Below, piece after piece: positions 25,296 through 33,301 of a stretch of 45,637 bases of DNA. Position numbers and translations under genes: made by a program. Where the stretch lies: the NCBI GenBank assembly GCA_025351245.1, contig JANXWH010000008.1:1-45637 (forward strand), read 5' to 3'. Position 1 is the stretch's first letter, and every line of letters begins with the position of its first letter. Source of the DNA: Chloroflexota bacterium. GTDB lineage: Bacteria > Chloroflexota > Limnocylindria > Limnocylindrales > CSP1-4. Under the pieces are notes generated by a model. That model did no database searches, was not told the origin of the DNA, and was given only the letters and a program-made list of their open reading frames with translations.

Positions 25296-25804
25296 TGGTC
25301 CAGGTCGTCCTCGTAGAAGACGCACTGGTTGAAGCGGGACCCGAGGCACACGTCGTTCACGTACCCGTGCTCCATGTGGACTCCGCCGCGAAGCTGGCAT
25401 CGCGAGACGGTCTGGTCCTGGCGGACCAGGGCCTTGAGGAGGTGCGGCGCCTGGATCGGAACGGAGCCGCGGATGCCTGTCATGTAGAAATGCGGGCAGA
25501 CGTTGCGCCGCAGGCTCGGGAGCCCGAACCCGGTGCGCGGCGCGCCGAAGCCCGGGCGCGCGGCTGCCCGGGGGAGCGGTCCCCAGGCCGTCTTCCCGGG
25601 ACCGCGAAGGCCGGTCGGGATCGCGGCCGGCCCGACCGGCACGGGCCGATGGACGCGCCAGTACGCCGGGCCCACCGGAGCGGGCGGACGCCGGCCGGCC
25701 GCACCCCCCGGCGGTGGGATGGCGGGACGCGTCACGGGCCCCAGTCCGACCGACGGCCTGGCAGCACCTGGCCGCGGAGCGCGCTGCGCGTCGCCTTCTT
25801 CCAT
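25292..25804 (-). CDS. Unrecognised four-cysteine protein at the head of the folate operon
   Basis: From ATG 25804 the protein has 170 residues: about 95 residues rich in Pro, Arg and Gly, then a compact C-terminal domain of about 65 residues with C-x32-C-x16-C-x7-C and many aromatic and charged residues (CPHFYMTGIRGS, QAPHLLKALVRQDQ, GYVNDVCLGSRFNQC). Codon third positions are GC-rich throughout, supporting a real gene. The Cys set could hold a metal, an iron-sulfur cluster or two disulfides; there is no signal peptide. I do not recognise the family. The stop overlaps folC as GTGA, so it is translated with folC. GTG 25816 or ATG 25876 are other possible starts. Confidence 0.65.
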   Translation of the reverse strand: MEEGDAQRAPRPGAARPSVGLGPVTRPAIPPPGGAAGRRPPAPVGPAYWRVHRPVPVGPAAIPTGLRGPGKTAWGPLPRAAARPGFGAPRTGFGLPSLRRNVCPHFYMTGIRGSVPIQAPHLLKALVRQDQTVSRCQLRGGVHMEHGYVNDVCLGSRFNQCVFYEDDLDQ

Positions 25805-25852
25805 CCCCTCACTCACCGGACCGCACGCTCCCAAACGTGCGCAATGTGCGCC

Positions 25853-25858
25853 AGCGTA
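25853..25858 (-). promoter_or_regulatory. Putative -10 hexamer of the folate operon
   Basis: TACGCT on the minus strand would start transcription near 25846, about 40 nt before ATG 25804. A short direct repeat GTGCGC-AAT-GTGCGC lies just downstream of it. Confidence 0.35.
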
Positions 25859-25955
25859 CACCGGACTGCCACCCACCGGAGCTTCGCGGCGCCGGGCGGC
25901 CCGGACGCGGGCCGGGTGCGCTCCGCCGGCCCGTGGTCACCCTGCATCGGCGTGC

Positions 25956-25961
25956 GACAAT
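25956..25961 (+). promoter_or_regulatory. Putative -10 hexamer of the Ig-like protein gene
   Basis: GACAAT ends 8 nt before ATG 25970; no Shine-Dalgarno sequence is present. Confidence 0.3.
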
Positions 25962-25969
25962 GCGCTGCG

Positions 25970-27172
25970 ATGATGTCCCGCCGCGGACGGCCGAGCCAGG
26001 TCCGGCCCCGACCGCCCTCCTCCGGCAGACCCCGGCCGGCCTCCCCCGCCCCGCGTTTTTCGGTTGCCGCGCGCATCCCGCCGCCGCGCGCCGCCGAGGG
26101 GCCGCGTGGCCTGCCCGTAGCGGCGAAGGCCGCGCTCGGCGTCGCCATCGTCGCGCTCGGCGCGGTCGTCCTGTTCACGATGCTTGGTACGCTGCCCAGG
26201 ATCGTGTCGACGGTGGGCGGGGCCGTCTCCGGGATCGCCGGCGCCGTGCTCCCGTCACCGTCGCCAAGCCCGACGCTGGCGATCATCCCAACTTCGCCGG
26301 TGCTGGACGCGCCGACGGAGGCCGCCACGAACCAGGCGTCGGTGACCGTGACCGGCAGCGTCCCGGCGAGCATCAGCGGACAGCGAGCCGGCCTCATGAT
26401 CCGCCTCTACGTGACGCTCCCGAAGAAGGCGCCGGTCCAGGTCCGCGAGGTCCCGTTGGGCGAGCTGCCCAGCTTCGCGATCCCCGACGTCGCGCTCCAG
26501 CCGGGCCGCAATGATTTCTCGGCGACCGTCGTCGGCCCGGGGGGCGAGAGCGAGACGTCGCCGATCGTGACGTATGTCCTGGACACGACGAAGCCCACGC
26601 TCGCCATCTCGTCGCCGAAGGACAAGGCGACCGTCAGCGGCGCCTCCGTGACGATCGTGGGCAGGACGCAGGGCGCGTCCACCCTCAGCGCGCGCAACGA
26701 GGCGAACGGGCGCACCGCTGTCGGCGCGGCGGACGCGACGGGGAGCTTCCAGGTCGTCCTTCCGCTCGCCGACGGGACGAACGCGATCTCCGTGACGGCC
26801 ACGGACCCGGCCGGCAATGCCGCGACGGCCGTCCTGACAGTCCGGCGCGGGACCGGCCAGCTCACGGTCGCCCTCCACGCCTCGACCTACCAGATCAGCG
26901 CGAAGCAGCTCCCCCTCATGCTGAAGCTGAGCGCCGTCGCGACGGATCCCGGGGGCAAGAGCCTGGCGGGGCGCGACATCACGTTCACGCTGTCGATCCC
27001 CGGGGTGCTGCCGATCACCAGCCAGCAGACGACCGACGCGTCCGGGGTCGCGGTCTTCCAGACGTCGATCCCCGCGGGCGCCACCCCCGGCAGCGGACCC
27101 TGCACCGCCTTCCTGACCACGCCGGAGTACGGCAACGCGTCCGACCACGTGGTGATCAAGATCACCCCCTAG
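25970..27172 (+). CDS. Membrane-anchored protein with bacterial Ig-like domains
   Basis: The 400-residue protein has a Pro/Arg-rich N-terminus, one membrane helix (AALGVAIVALGAVVLFTML), a Pro/Ser linker, and three beta-rich repeats. The middle ones carry TKPTLAISSPKDKATVSG and NAISVTATDPAGNAA, the pattern of glucodextranase-B / Big-type Ig folds. The last (SLAGRDITFTLSIPGVLP, TDASGVAVFQTSIP) resembles invasin-like Big_1 domains. An outward-facing adhesion or scaffold role is inferred. Two adjacent ATGs (25970, 25973) could start it; a frame open upstream runs antisense to the folate leader gene and is rejected. Confidence 0.82.
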   Translation: MMSRRGRPSQVRPRPPSSGRPRPASPAPRFSVAARIPPPRAAEGPRGLPVAAKAALGVAIVALGAVVLFTMLGTLPRIVSTVGGAVSGIAGAVLPSPSPSPTLAIIPTSPVLDAPTEAATNQASVTVTGSVPASISGQRAGLMIRLYVTLPKKAPVQVREVPLGELPSFAIPDVALQPGRNDFSATVVGPGGESETSPIVTYVLDTTKPTLAISSPKDKATVSGASVTIVGRTQGASTLSARNEANGRTAVGAADATGSFQVVLPLADGTNAISVTATDPAGNAATAVLTVRRGTGQLTVALHASTYQISAKQLPLMLKLSAVATDPGGKSLAGRDITFTLSIPGVLPITSQQTTDASGVAVFQTSIPAGATPGSGPCTAFLTTPEYGNASDHVVIKITP

Positions 27173-27192
27173 CGCCGCAGCGCGGGCGCAGC

Positions 27193-27198
27193 TACCAT
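27193..27198 (+). promoter_or_regulatory. -10 hexamer, leaderless promoter of the zinc-ribbon gene
   Basis: TACCAT ends 6 nt before ATG 27205. Confidence 0.45.
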
Positions 27199-27204
27199 CC
27201 GTGC

Positions 27205-27516
27205 ATGGCGAACTGGCGCTGCCCGCATTGCCGGACCCCGCAGCCCGAGGCGGCGCGGTGCTGGGTCTGCCGGCGCTCCAGCACCAGTTGCGGTACGTGC
27301 GCCCACTTCCGCCGGGCGATCGCGGGCCCCCTCGGCGGCACCTGTGGCCTCGATTCGCGGCGGACGGCGCTGCGCGGCGACGAGCTCCGCGGCTGCTGGC
27401 GCCCGATCCCGGTTGCCGCCGGACGATCCGAGACCGGGGGCCAGATCCCGATCATCGACCCGGCGGGGCCGCCGTTTCCGGCGCCGGGCACGCTCTGGAG
27501 CAAGCCTGGCGCCTGA
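27205..27516 (+). CDS. Small zinc-ribbon protein
   Basis: This 103-residue protein carries CPHC and CWVC 13 residues apart, a classical zinc-ribbon knuckle pair, then CGTCAHF and later single Cys residues (GTCGLD, GCWRP) that may form a second metal site. The C-terminal third is Pro-rich and probably disordered. No catalytic motif is seen. It could bind nucleic acid or a protein partner; function is unknown. The upstream -10 predicts a leaderless mRNA. Confidence 0.75.
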   Translation: MANWRCPHCRTPQPEAARCWVCRRSSTSCGTCAHFRRAIAGPLGGTCGLDSRRTALRGDELRGCWRPIPVAAGRSETGGQIPIIDPAGPPFPAPGTLWSKPGA

Positions 27517-27561
27517 ACGTCCGTTCGATGCGCCGACCGGTCGCGGCGCGCCGGGTCGCCG

Positions 27562-29463
27562 TCAGGGGGTCGCGGTCGGGGGCGGGGCCGTCGGGATCGG
27601 GGTGGGGCTCGGGGTCGGGGATGGGCTCGGGGGCGGATGGGCGGTGTTGAGCAGGATCGTCGACCCGGGCGCCACGCTCGCGCCCGCCGGAGGGTTCTGC
27701 GGTGCGACGACCATGTCCGAATCCGCCGGGGTGCCGCTCCCCTGCCACCGGATCACGAGGCCCTGACCCGTAGCCTGGGCCTTGGCTTCCGCCACGGTCA
27801 GGCCGACGTACATTCCGACCTTCGCGGGGGCCGGCGTCGGCGACGGCACCGGCGTGGGCGACGGGCTCGGGACCGGCGTGGGCGACGGGGACGGGCTGGG
27901 GGTCGGCTCCGGGCCCTTCGAGACCACGTAGTCGACCGGCGTGTCTGTGGGCACCGAGAGGCCCACCGGCAAATTCTGGCCCATGATCGAGCCGGCCGCG
28001 ACAGCCGGGTCGAATTCGTCCGTCCGGGCGCCCGGCAGGAGCTTCGCGTCCGTCAGGGCACGGATCGCGTCCCCCACGGTCAACCCCACGATGGACGGCA
28101 CGGCAACCAGGTCCTTGCCGCTCACGACATCCACCTTGACGGTAGATCCCTTCGCGACGCTGGTCCCGGCGGGCGGATCCTGCATGACGACCGCGCCTTC
28201 CGCGGCGTCGTTGCGCTTGACGTAGGTGGGCTTGAGCGTGATGCCCAGCCGGTCGGCTGTCGTGGTCGCGTCGAGGTAGGCCTGGTTGATGAACGACGGC
28301 AGGGTCACGCTGCCGAGCCCGGGCGTCGCCGCGGGGCCGGAGCCCGCCGAGGCGAGCTTGAAGAGGAGGAACCCGGCGATCGCGAGGACCAGGAGCCCGA
28401 GCACGCCGGCCACCCAGACCCAGGGGCTCGCGCCGCCGTCCTCGCCGGGGTCGGTTGGCGGTGGCACCGCTGCCGAGCCGCGTGCGGGATCGGTTCCTCG
28501 GGCCGGCCCGTCGGCGTAGGCGGCCTGGTCATACGGTGGCGGCACGCGCATGGCGGACGTCGCGGCGGCGCCGATGCCGGCCGCACCCACGGCACGGGCG
28601 GGACCCGCGAGACCCGCCGCGACCGGCGCCGCGATCCGGCCCTCCTCCAGGAACGCCTCCAGCGCGTCTGCCATCGCGCCGGCGCTCGGGAAGCGAGCCG
28701 CCGCGTCGCGGGCCAGCGCCTTCCGATCGATCGCCTCGAGGGCCGGCGGGACACTGGACCGAACGTCGGAGACGCGCGGCGGCGGGGCCGAGATGCGCGC
28801 CATCGCGACTGCGGCGGCGGAGTCACCTTCCCACGGGCGGCGGCCAGCCAGCAACTCGTAGAGGACGATCCCCAGGCTGTAGACGTCCGAGGCGGCCGTC
28901 GCCGGCTCGCCGAGCGCCTGCTCCGGGCTGAAGTAGTGGACGGACCCCAGCGTGGTGCCGGGCAGTGTCAGGCCGGCGTCCGCCCAGGCGCGCGCGATCC
29001 CGAAGTCGGTCACCTTCACGCGCCCGGCGGCGGTCAGCATGATGTTCCCGGGCTTCACGTCGCGATGGACGATCCCCCGGTCATGCGCCGCGTTGAGCGC
29101 GCGGCCCACCTCGGCCACCAGCCGGGCCGCCTGGCGCGGCGGGAGCGGCCCGTTGCGACGCAGGACCGAGGCGAGATCCTCGCCGTCGACGAGCTCCATG
29201 ACCAGGTACGGGCCCTCGTCGTCCGTGCCGAAGTCATACACCCCGACGATGCCGGGGTGGCTGAGCGCGGCCGCGGCCTGGGCCTCCTGGCGGAACCGTG
29301 CCACGAAGTCCGGGTCGCGACCGAACTCCCGGTGAAGCACCTTCACGGCGACGTCGCGGCCAAGCTGGCTGTCGGTGGCGCGGTAGATCCTGGCCATGCC
29401 GCCCTGGCCCAGCAGCTCGACGAGGCGATACCGCCCGCCGATCACGTCGCCGAGACCCGCCAC
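27562..29463 (-). CDS. PASTA-domain serine/threonine protein kinase (PknB-like)
   Basis: The 633-residue protein has a eukaryotic-type kinase domain: Gly-rich loop LGQGGMARIY, K41 in VAVKVL, catalytic IVHRDVKPGNIML, DFGIAR and the activation segment GSVHYFSPEQ, then SDVYSLGIVLYELLAGRRPW. After a juxtamembrane linker comes one membrane helix (WVWVAGVLGLLVLAIAGFLL) and three extracellular PASTA repeats (near 390-455, 456-525, 555-615) with Pro/Ser/Thr spacers. PASTA domains bind peptidoglycan fragments, so the kinase likely senses the cell wall. GTG 29463 has AAAGGAGA 7 nt upstream. It follows galU by 54 bases on the same strand. Confidence 0.95.
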   Translation of the reverse strand: MAGLGDVIGGRYRLVELLGQGGMARIYRATDSQLGRDVAVKVLHREFGRDPDFVARFRQEAQAAAALSHPGIVGVYDFGTDDEGPYLVMELVDGEDLASVLRRNGPLPPRQAARLVAEVGRALNAAHDRGIVHRDVKPGNIMLTAAGRVKVTDFGIARAWADAGLTLPGTTLGSVHYFSPEQALGEPATAASDVYSLGIVLYELLAGRRPWEGDSAAAVAMARISAPPPRVSDVRSSVPPALEAIDRKALARDAAARFPSAGAMADALEAFLEEGRIAAPVAAGLAGPARAVGAAGIGAAATSAMRVPPPYDQAAYADGPARGTDPARGSAAVPPPTDPGEDGGASPWVWVAGVLGLLVLAIAGFLLFKLASAGSGPAATPGLGSVTLPSFINQAYLDATTTADRLGITLKPTYVKRNDAAEGAVVMQDPPAGTSVAKGSTVKVDVVSGKDLVAVPSIVGLTVGDAIRALTDAKLLPGARTDEFDPAVAAGSIMGQNLPVGLSVPTDTPVDYVVSKGPEPTPSPSPSPTPVPSPSPTPVPSPTPAPAKVGMYVGLTVAEAKAQATGQGLVIRWQGSGTPADSDMVVAPQNPPAGASVAPGSTILLNTAHPPPSPSPTPSPTPIPTAPPPTATP

Positions 29464-29517
29464 GAACCGTCTCCTTTCGTCCGCTGCCGCGCGCCTCGAC
29501 GCGCGGGTCCTGAGAAC

Positions 29518-30390
29518 CTAGAAGTCCAGGCCGCGCAGGTAGGCGCCGAACTCCTCGCCCAGGTCCGGTCGGGCGAGCGCGAGCTCGACCGAGGCCTTCA
29601 GCCAGCCCATGGTCGTTCCGGCATCGTAGCGGGTCCCGTCGAACTCGTAGCCGTAGACCGCCTGCTCCTCCATGAGCGCCTGGATCGCGTCGGTGAGCTG
29701 GATCTCGCCGCCGGCACCGTGTGTCGTCCGCTCCAGCTTGTCGAAGATCTTCGGCGTCAGGACGTAGCGGCCGATGATCGCGAGGTTGGACGGCGAGTAG
29801 CCGGGCGCCGGCTTCTCCACGAGCTGGTCGACCTTCCAGAGTCGACCGTCGCCGCCGTCGACGCGCTGCCCGCCGATGACCCCGTAGCGGGACGTCTCCT
29901 CGTTGGGCACCTCCATCACGGCCACCACGGACGAGTGGGTCTGGGCGTAGGCGTGGATCAGCTGCCCGATGCAGGGCTGCTCGCCGACCACCACATCGTC
30001 CGAGAGGATCACCGCGAACGGCTCGTGGCCCACCAGCTCTTTCGCCATGAGGACGGCGTGGCCGAGACCCAGTTGCTCCTTCTGCCGCACGTAGGCGATC
30101 TGGGCGAGATCGGTGATGTGGCGCATCTGGCGCAGCAGCTCGATCTCGCCGCGCTCCTCGAGGAGGTGCTCCAGCTCGTAGTTGGTGTCGAAGTGGTCCT
30201 CGATCGCGCGCTTCTGGCTGGAGGTGACGATGATCACCTGCTCGATGCCCGCCGCCACGGCCTCTTCGACGGCGTACTGGATGACGGGCTTGTCGACGAG
30301 CGGGAGCATCTCCTTGGGCTGGGCCTTGGTGGCAGGCAGGAAGCGAGTACCCCAGCCGGCGGCCGGGAAGACGGCCTTGCGGACGCGCAT
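29518..30390 (-). CDS. galU: UTP-glucose-1-phosphate uridylyltransferase
   Basis: The 290-residue protein shows the GalU nucleotidyl-transfer signature AVFPAAGWGTRFLPATKAQPKE at its start (written here in parts: PAAGWGTRFLPATKA, QPKEMLPLVDKP), the metal-binding DD in FAVILSDDVVV, LVEKPAPGYSPSNLAIIGRY in two parts, and GEIQLTDAIQ. It makes UDP-glucose for glycans and envelope polymers. ATG 30390 has GAGG 4 nt upstream. The frame stays open upstream but that region is antisense to the EamA gene. It is followed by the PASTA kinase, so wall sensing and sugar supply may share a transcript. Confidence 0.95.
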   Translation of the reverse strand: MRVRKAVFPAAGWGTRFLPATKAQPKEMLPLVDKPVIQYAVEEAVAAGIEQVIIVTSSQKRAIEDHFDTNYELEHLLEERGEIELLRQMRHITDLAQIAYVRQKEQLGLGHAVLMAKELVGHEPFAVILSDDVVVGEQPCIGQLIHAYAQTHSSVVAVMEVPNEETSRYGVIGGQRVDGGDGRLWKVDQLVEKPAPGYSPSNLAIIGRYVLTPKIFDKLERTTHGAGGEIQLTDAIQALMEEQAVYGYEFDGTRYDAGTTMGWLKASVELALARPDLGEEFGAYLRGLDF

Positions 30391-30461
30391 GGAACCTCGG
30401 ACAACTCGGATGCGGGCAATGGCTGCCCGGGCGAGAGCGCCTCGTCGGACCGGGCACGCCC

Positions 30462-30467
30462 AGTATA
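30462..30467 (-). promoter_or_regulatory. -10 hexamer of galU
   Basis: TATACT on the minus strand, about 72 nt before ATG 30390, the closest match to the -10 consensus in this part of the window. It predicts a leader of about 65 nt. Confidence 0.45.
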
Positions 30468-30548
30468 CGAGGGCCGAGCGCGCCGCCCGGTCGGGGTCTC
30501 CGCTCGGTCGGCGTGTCCGCTCGGTCGGCGCCCAGCGTGGAACTGCCG

Positions 30549-31499
30549 TCAGGCGGTTCCGCTCGTCGCTTCGTGCGGCTCGGCAGCCTCGCCGCCACGC
30601 TGGAGCAGGGCGGCCCCGGCCAGCACGAGCGCGCCGCCGGCGACCTGCACGGGACCCAGGAGCTCGGCGAGGAGGACCGCGGCCAGCGTGGCGCCGGCCA
30701 CCGGCTCGATCAACGCGATGATGGCTGCCCGGGTGGGGCCGATGGAGCGGATCCCCAGCAGGAACAGGAACGTCGGGATCGACGCACCGGCGACGCCCGC
30801 CCAGGTCAGCAGCGGGAGGGTCTCTGGCGACCTGAAGGGCAGCAGTGCCACGTCCAGCGACCCGGTCGCGAGCGTCAGCAGCAGGAAGCCGGCCGCCGTG
30901 CCGCCCAGGACCAGGAGCGTCGCCTCCGCGGTCGGGACGGCCGGGAAGCCGCGCCGGCCCAGGAGCACGTAGACGGCCTGCATCGCGGCCGCGAGCAGGG
31001 CCAGGCCAAAGCCAACCAGCTCGAAGCCGGGGCCGCCGCCGGAGCCCCCCAGCACGACCACCACCATCCCGAGGAGCGCGAGGGAGAGCGCAACCACGCG
31101 TGCCCCGTTGAGCCGCTCCTCCCCGATGGCGACCGCGCCCATCGCGACCAGCGCCGGGTACGTGTAGAAGCCGAGGAGCGCGAGGGCGATCGACATTCGC
31201 CCGAAGGCCGAGAAGATCGCCAGGTTGAGCACGATGCCGGCGAACACCGCTGCGCCGAGCGCCGCGACCGTGCGCCGGTCGAGCGCCTTCCAGTGCAGGC
31301 GATCGCGGCCGCGGATCGAAAGCGCCGCGATGATCGCCAACAGTCCCAGCGTGCCCAGGGCGGCGCGCCACAGGGCGAACGTGAGCGGGGTCAGGCCGGC
31401 GTCGTACGCGCCTCGGGATGCCGGGCCGAGCGTGCCGAAGAGACAGGCCGCGACGGCGATGGCGAGCGTGCCGCCGAGCCGCCCACGAGGGAGGGTCAC
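30549..31499 (-). CDS. EamA/DMT family transporter
   Basis: The 316-residue protein has ten hydrophobic segments in two repeats of five, as in EamA (drug/metabolite) transporters. The first repeat opens with GGTLAIAVAACLFGTLGPAS, and each repeat ends in a characteristic ALIEPV/LLGFYTYPAL-type helix (IALIEPVAGATLAAVLL in the second). Substrate is not predictable. The start is GTG 31499, with TACCCT ending 6 nt upstream, so the mRNA is probably leaderless. Confidence 0.9.
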   Translation of the reverse strand: MTLPRGRLGGTLAIAVAACLFGTLGPASRGAYDAGLTPLTFALWRAALGTLGLLAIIAALSIRGRDRLHWKALDRRTVAALGAAVFAGIVLNLAIFSAFGRMSIALALLGFYTYPALVAMGAVAIGEERLNGARVVALSLALLGMVVVVLGGSGGGPGFELVGFGLALLAAAMQAVYVLLGRRGFPAVPTAEATLLVLGGTAAGFLLLTLATGSLDVALLPFRSPETLPLLTWAGVAGASIPTFLFLLGIRSIGPTRAAIIALIEPVAGATLAAVLLAELLGPVQVAGGALVLAGAALLQRGGEAAEPHEATSGTA

Positions 31500-31505
31500 G
31501 GGCGA

Positions 31506-31511
31506 AGGGTA
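31506..31511 (-). promoter_or_regulatory. -10 hexamer, leaderless promoter of the EamA gene
   Basis: TACCCT on the minus strand ends 6 nt before GTG 31499. Confidence 0.45.
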
Positions 31512-31527
31512 GCGTCCGCCGACGCCG

Positions 31528-32589
31528 TCAGGTGCTCGGCTGCGATTCCCCAGCCGGCGCCGGCTCGGCCAGCCGCCGGAGGAGGACGATCCGGGTGAAC
31601 GGGACCCGCACCTCGCTGAACGCCTCGACGCTCACGAGGAAGCCCAGGAACAGGAAGATGACCGCCATCAGCTTTCCCGGGACGAAGAAGTCCGTGACGC
31701 CGAACCGCGCAAGGATGTCGCCCGAGGAGGCGAGGAACGCTCCGATCGCGATGAGGATCGTGGCCGGGACGCGGCTGTGCAGGCGCCCCGCCAGGAGCGC
31801 CCGGAGCGCGCCGGGCAGCGACGCGACGAAGTTGACGGTGATGGCGACCGGCGAGATCGCCAGGTTGAACAGGAACTGGTCGCCGGGCTGGTTCGGATCC
31901 AGCGAGTAGTCGAGGATGCGCCGCTTCGGCATGAAGACATAGGCCGAGAAGATCGCGCCGAACGCGAGGGCAAGGCCGCCGGTGACGTTGAGGAACGGGG
32001 TGAGGAGCCGGAGCGTGCCGGGGAAGAGGTCGGCAATCGGCGCGTTGGTGGCGGGATCCACCTTCCAGCCCGGCGCGGCGAGCGTCGTCGTCAGCATCAG
32101 GCCCACGGAGAGGAGGCTCGCGCCGACCACCGAGAGCGCCGCGATCCGCGGCCAGCGATTGTCCTGGAAGTACGTCTCGACGGCCACGGCGAGAGCGAGG
32201 ATGCCGGCCGCGATGAAGTAGAGGATGGGGGAGCTCCCGGCGCCCTCGTAGTTGTAGCGCCGCTGGGTCAGGAACGTGAACAGGCCGGCCAGGAAGAGGC
32301 AGAACGCGAATGCGTAGCCGAAGCGCGTCCGTCCCAGCAGGAACGCGGTCCCCAGTCCCAGCCAGCCGGCCGTCCAGACTGCGCCCGTCAGGTACCAGGT
32401 CCGGTAGAGCGGCTCGCTCCAGCCGTTCGCGGCCGCAATCGCCTCGCACCCGCTGGCGATCCCGAAGAAGAGCATCCCGATCGCCCAGGCGAGCTGGAAG
32501 CTCTGACGCCGGACCCGCCACTGGTCCAGCAGCGCGATCGCGAAGACCAGGGCGATCAGCGCGGTGATTGCGGGGATGAAGACGCTCAT
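31528..32589 (-). CDS. Polytopic membrane protein, unknown function
   Basis: The 353-residue protein has about nine to ten hydrophobic segments, short loops and a basic cytoplasmic tail. Landmarks are IGMLFFGIASGCEAIAAANG and the C-terminal KLMAVIFLFLGFLVSVEAFS. A charged loop (PKRRILDYSLDPNQPGDQFL) sits mid-protein. I do not recognise the family. ATG 32589 lies 4 nt after a 12-bp perfect palindrome that contains the only Shine-Dalgarno-like sequence. It is followed 28 bases later by the EamA gene, which has its own start signal. Confidence 0.75.
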   Translation of the reverse strand: MSVFIPAITALIALVFAIALLDQWRVRRQSFQLAWAIGMLFFGIASGCEAIAAANGWSEPLYRTWYLTGAVWTAGWLGLGTAFLLGRTRFGYAFAFCLFLAGLFTFLTQRRYNYEGAGSSPILYFIAAGILALAVAVETYFQDNRWPRIAALSVVGASLLSVGLMLTTTLAAPGWKVDPATNAPIADLFPGTLRLLTPFLNVTGGLALAFGAIFSAYVFMPKRRILDYSLDPNQPGDQFLFNLAISPVAITVNFVASLPGALRALLAGRLHSRVPATILIAIGAFLASSGDILARFGVTDFFVPGKLMAVIFLFLGFLVSVEAFSEVRVPFTRIVLLRRLAEPAPAGESQPST

Positions 32590-32593
32590 GCCG

Positions 32594-32605
32594 GGGAGGC
32601 CTCCC
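32594..32605. promoter_or_regulatory. 12-bp perfect palindrome over the ribosome-binding region
   Basis: GGGAGGCCTCCC covers the GGGAGG that would serve as Shine-Dalgarno for ATG 32589. It could be a protein-binding site or mask the ribosome site as a hairpin. Confidence 0.35.
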
Positions 32606-32625
32606 AGGCGGCCCTGTCGGGCCGG

Positions 32626-32985
32626 TCAGGCGGGGACGAGCTCGTGGTCGTCGTGATGGAGCCCGTCGCAGAGGCCCCAGCGTGGCGTCTCGCCGGGGAT
32701 CGCGATGGGCCGCATCAGCTCGCGGATCGCGGACTTCCGGCAGAACAGGTTGCCGCGCTCGCGCATCCAGCGACGTGCGCAGGCCGGGTCCGCGTGGAAC
32801 TGGAAGGGGCCGGGGTTGATCGAGGTCCGGCCGGACCAGGCCGGAGGGATCTCCACGGCCGTGATGTCCATGACATTGACGCGGAAAGGAGCCCCGTCGA
32901 TCACGTCGCCGCACCCGCGGCAGCGGACCGCCACGTTCTCCTTCTGGATGGTCGGGATGCGGATCCCGTTGATCTCGAACGGCAC
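32626..32985 (-). CDS. Small conserved-looking protein with CxxC motif, unknown function
   Basis: This 119-residue protein starts VPFEINGIRIPTIQKE, has a CRGCGD pair near residue 23, and further Cys at ADPACARRW, NLFCRKSA and GLCDGL. The Cys/His content (also DGLHHDDHE at the C-terminus) suggests a metal site. GTG 32985 is preceded by TACGAT with a 6-nt spacer, which fits a leaderless mRNA and argues against the longer Pro-rich frame upstream. I do not recognise the family. Confidence 0.7.
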   Translation of the reverse strand: MPFEINGIRIPTIQKENVAVRCRGCGDVIDGAPFRVNVMDITAVEIPPAWSGRTSINPGPFQFHADPACARRWMRERGNLFCRKSAIRELMRPIAIPGETPRWGLCDGLHHDDHELVPA

Positions 32986-32991
32986 GCGGGG

Positions 32992-32997
32992 ATCGTA
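32992..32997 (-). promoter_or_regulatory. -10 hexamer, leaderless promoter of the 119-residue protein
   Basis: TACGAT on the minus strand ends 6 nt before GTG 32985. Confidence 0.5.
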
Positions 32998-33012
32998 GCA
33001 GAGGCGCGCCGG

Positions 33013-33076
33013 GCGGTGGCCGTGGGCGGCGGTGGCCGTGGGCGGCGGTGGCCGAGGGCGGCGGCGGCCCTCGGCG
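33013..33076. repeat. 16-bp G-rich tandem repeat, four copies
   Basis: Units GCGGTGGCCGTGGGCG at 33013-33028 and 33029-33044 are identical; 33045-33060 differs by one base and 33061-33076 is diverged. G-runs lie on the plus strand. It sits between the 119-residue protein and tRNA-Glu. Confidence 0.75.
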
Positions 33077-33204
33077 GCGCGGGCGGGTGTTCGGGGGCGG
33101 GCGCGGCCCTGGGCGCGGGCACTCGTGCGCGGGGCGCGGGTGTTCGGGGGCGGCCGGGGTTCTCGGCCGTTCGGGTGCTCGTGACGCTCGGCGTCGCCGG
33201 GCAG

Positions 33205-33281
33205 TGGTACCCCCAAGGGGATTCGAACCCCTGATCTCCACCTTGAAAGGGTGGCGTCCTAGGCCTCTAGACGATGGGGGC
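33205..33281 (-). tRNA. tRNA-Glu (anticodon TTC), CCA encoded
   Basis: The minus strand folds as a tRNA: acceptor GCCCCCA with TGGGGGT, anticodon stem CCACC/GGTGG around loop CTTTCAA (anticodon TTC), T-arm AGGGG-TTCGAAT-CCCCT, discriminator A and genomic CCA. It closely resembles bacterial tRNA-Glu, including TCGTCTAGAGGCCTAGGAC in the D-arm. Confidence 0.95.
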
Positions 33282-33295
33282 GCCGGACGGCGCCG

Positions 33296-33301
33296 AGTCT
33301 A
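33296..33301 (-). promoter_or_regulatory. -10 hexamer of tRNA-Glu
   Basis: TAGACT on the minus strand ends 14 nt before the tRNA 5' end, giving a short leader for RNase P to remove. No -35 is obvious. Confidence 0.4.

Noticed and set aside
25367-25969. Upstream extension of the Ig-like protein frame
   Set aside because: It is antisense to the four-cysteine gene, which has coherent codon use and a coupled overlap with folC. The extension is low-complexity.
27637-30972. A plus-strand frame of 1111 codons across the kinase and galU
   Set aside because: It is antisense to two clear genes, has the Arg/Gly/His-rich composition of a shadow frame and matches no family.
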